Of a DNA stretch of 64,000 nt, positions 62,752-64,000 are shown in pieces. The position numbers were made by a program, and so were the translations under genes. Source of the stretch: Apis mellifera (lineage: Eukaryota > Arthropoda > Insecta > Hymenoptera > Apidae); the NCBI RefSeq assembly GCF_003254395.2, contig NC_037643.1, positions 16,419,463 through 16,483,462 on the forward strand, given 5' to 3'. The notes beneath the pieces were generated by a model that saw only the letters and a program-made list of their open reading frames with translations, was not told where the DNA came from and made no database searches. How positions within the stretch are numbered: position 1 is the stretch's first letter; every line of letters begins with the position of its first letter.

Positions 62752-64000
62752 AGAAGAAATGCTAACATTGTAGCACGAAAACTATTGAAATAATCAATCG
62801 CTGCGTGTTATTCATGTATAAAACATTCCTGAGGAATTATTTAAATCAATTCACATTTTGTAAAATAACAAGAACAAGTATACGTTTTTCTAGTTTAGTT
62901 AGTCTCTGTTTAATAAATACGTGCATGTCTAATCAAGTGACACCATGTTAACTAATGGCCTGTGAATAAATTAATTGTTGAATACTTTTTAAATATAGAT
63001 ATAAAATTTTTATGCTTCTATCTTTGTAAAGATTGTTGAACAAAAGTTTTAATCGCATTTTATATTTTAAATAAATTTGTTTGTATTTTGTTCCCTCTCA
63101 TTAATGATCATAGAATAAAGTATTCACATATAAGTCTTCCATAAATAATGTATGATATAATATATCTACGACAATTGTAATTATAAAAAAAAATGAAATG
63201 CAATAGCGTGATAATAATGAATAATTTCAAACAAATTTTTTAAATTTTTCAATAAAATAATGGCAAGCATAAATTTTTCTATATTATTAAAAATAGATTT
63301 TTTATTTATATATAAAAATAATAATAAATTAATATTGAATATTACATGTTAAAGTAGTAATCTTAAAAAATTTTTTTACATAAAGACTATATTGAAATTA
63401 CTTAAATTATAATAATATATATTATAGAAGAATTGAATTATTAAATTAATCACAAAAACTTTTATATAAAAAATTAAACTTTATTTTATTTAAGTAATGT
63501 TTTATACAATTACATATCATTTAATTTTTTATTACTTTCAGATATATTTAAAAAATTTATTATTCAAGATTATTTAATAAAGTCACAGACAAGATATAAA
63601 ATAGATCTAAAACTTTATAGAATTTTATGTCATTTTATATTATCGATCATACAAAAAATAAAAAATTTTTATATTTGACTTTTCTATAATTTAAACCGAA
63701 TTTAGTAATTATATTTAATCCAAACATATCAAAATATTCAATTTGATAAAATTAAAAAAAAGTAAAAAAATGTTTTTTTTTGTTATTATATTATTATGAT
63801 ATATTCTTATTTTTGCAATAAATTTTTTATATAATAATTTTAATAATATTATTAATTACATATTTAATTCTTTTTTTTGTCATAGCAATGTTATTTTTTT
63901 TTTATTTTGAATCGATAACATTATATATATATAAAGTTCCTATGACAAAATTAAATTGGATGAGATGTCTATTTTATATTTAGTTTGTGATAAAGTGATT
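62447..64000. other. CSE1L 3' UTR and AT-rich downstream DNA
   Basis: The first several hundred bases are less AT-rich than usual intergenic DNA and probably form the 3' UTR, with AATAAA-like hexamers near 62910 and 63070. No gene is seen before the window ends. Confidence 0.5.
62701..62746. repeat. Poly(A) run of 46 nt
   Basis: Forty-six uninterrupted A follow three AAAAAG-type units and precede GAGGAAGAAGAAA. It lies about 255 bp after the CSE1L stop codon. Confidence 0.97.

Overview
The window is nuclear DNA of an insect, most likely a bee or another hymenopteran with a very AT-rich genome. Genes are split by short (60-150 bp) GT-AG introns. Introns and intergenic DNA are extremely AT-rich and full of (TA)n runs, and coding exons favour A/T-ending codons. 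The deduced proteins are animal orthologues, with SmB, CBP20, V-ATPase d and exportin-2 looking especially insect-like. I saw no bacterial-style operons, no CRISPR array, no intact transposon and no convincing tRNA or rRNA.

Layout. From 1 to about 13.2 kb there is no gene I can prove. This stretch holds a possible coding 3' end at the left edge, a 128-137 bp tandem satellite (2003-3363), a polypurine tract, and several islands of higher GC/CpG content with motif clusters that look regulatory. From 13.3 to 33.1 kb genes are dense: lgd/CC2D1 (-), V-ATPase subunit d (+), THG1 (-), TARBP1 (+), ATP synthase g (-) and ANKMY2 (+). From 36 to 50.5 kb come EMSY-like (+), SmB (-), an unrecognised 372-aa protein (-), CBP20 (+) and a RhoL-like GTPase (-). 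After about 5 kb of AT-rich DNA with a candidate upstream RhoL exon come a small coiled-coil protein (+) and exportin-2/CSE1L (+), followed by a 3' UTR-like region with a 46-nt poly(A) run.

For ten of the twelve genes I rebuilt exon chains in which splice phases agree and the coding length is divisible by three. EMSY also closes in frame, but its exon-3 donor and last exon are uncertain; ANKMY2 has an uncertain C-terminus. Several neighbours are divergent pairs that could share promoters (lgd/V-ATPase d, THG1/TARBP1, ATP synthase g/ANKMY2, unknown/CBP20). Functions are mostly housekeeping: tRNA modification, splicing and cap binding, nuclear transport, proton pumping, mitochondrial ATP synthesis, endosomal sorting and chromatin. 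The most notable pair is THG1/TARBP1, two tRNA-modifying enzymes placed head to head with a CACGTG box and an inverted CCAAT box between them. Nothing here is a clear new biological system; the best leads are the two unrecognised proteins, the higher-order satellite and the regulatory-looking islands in the first 13 kb.
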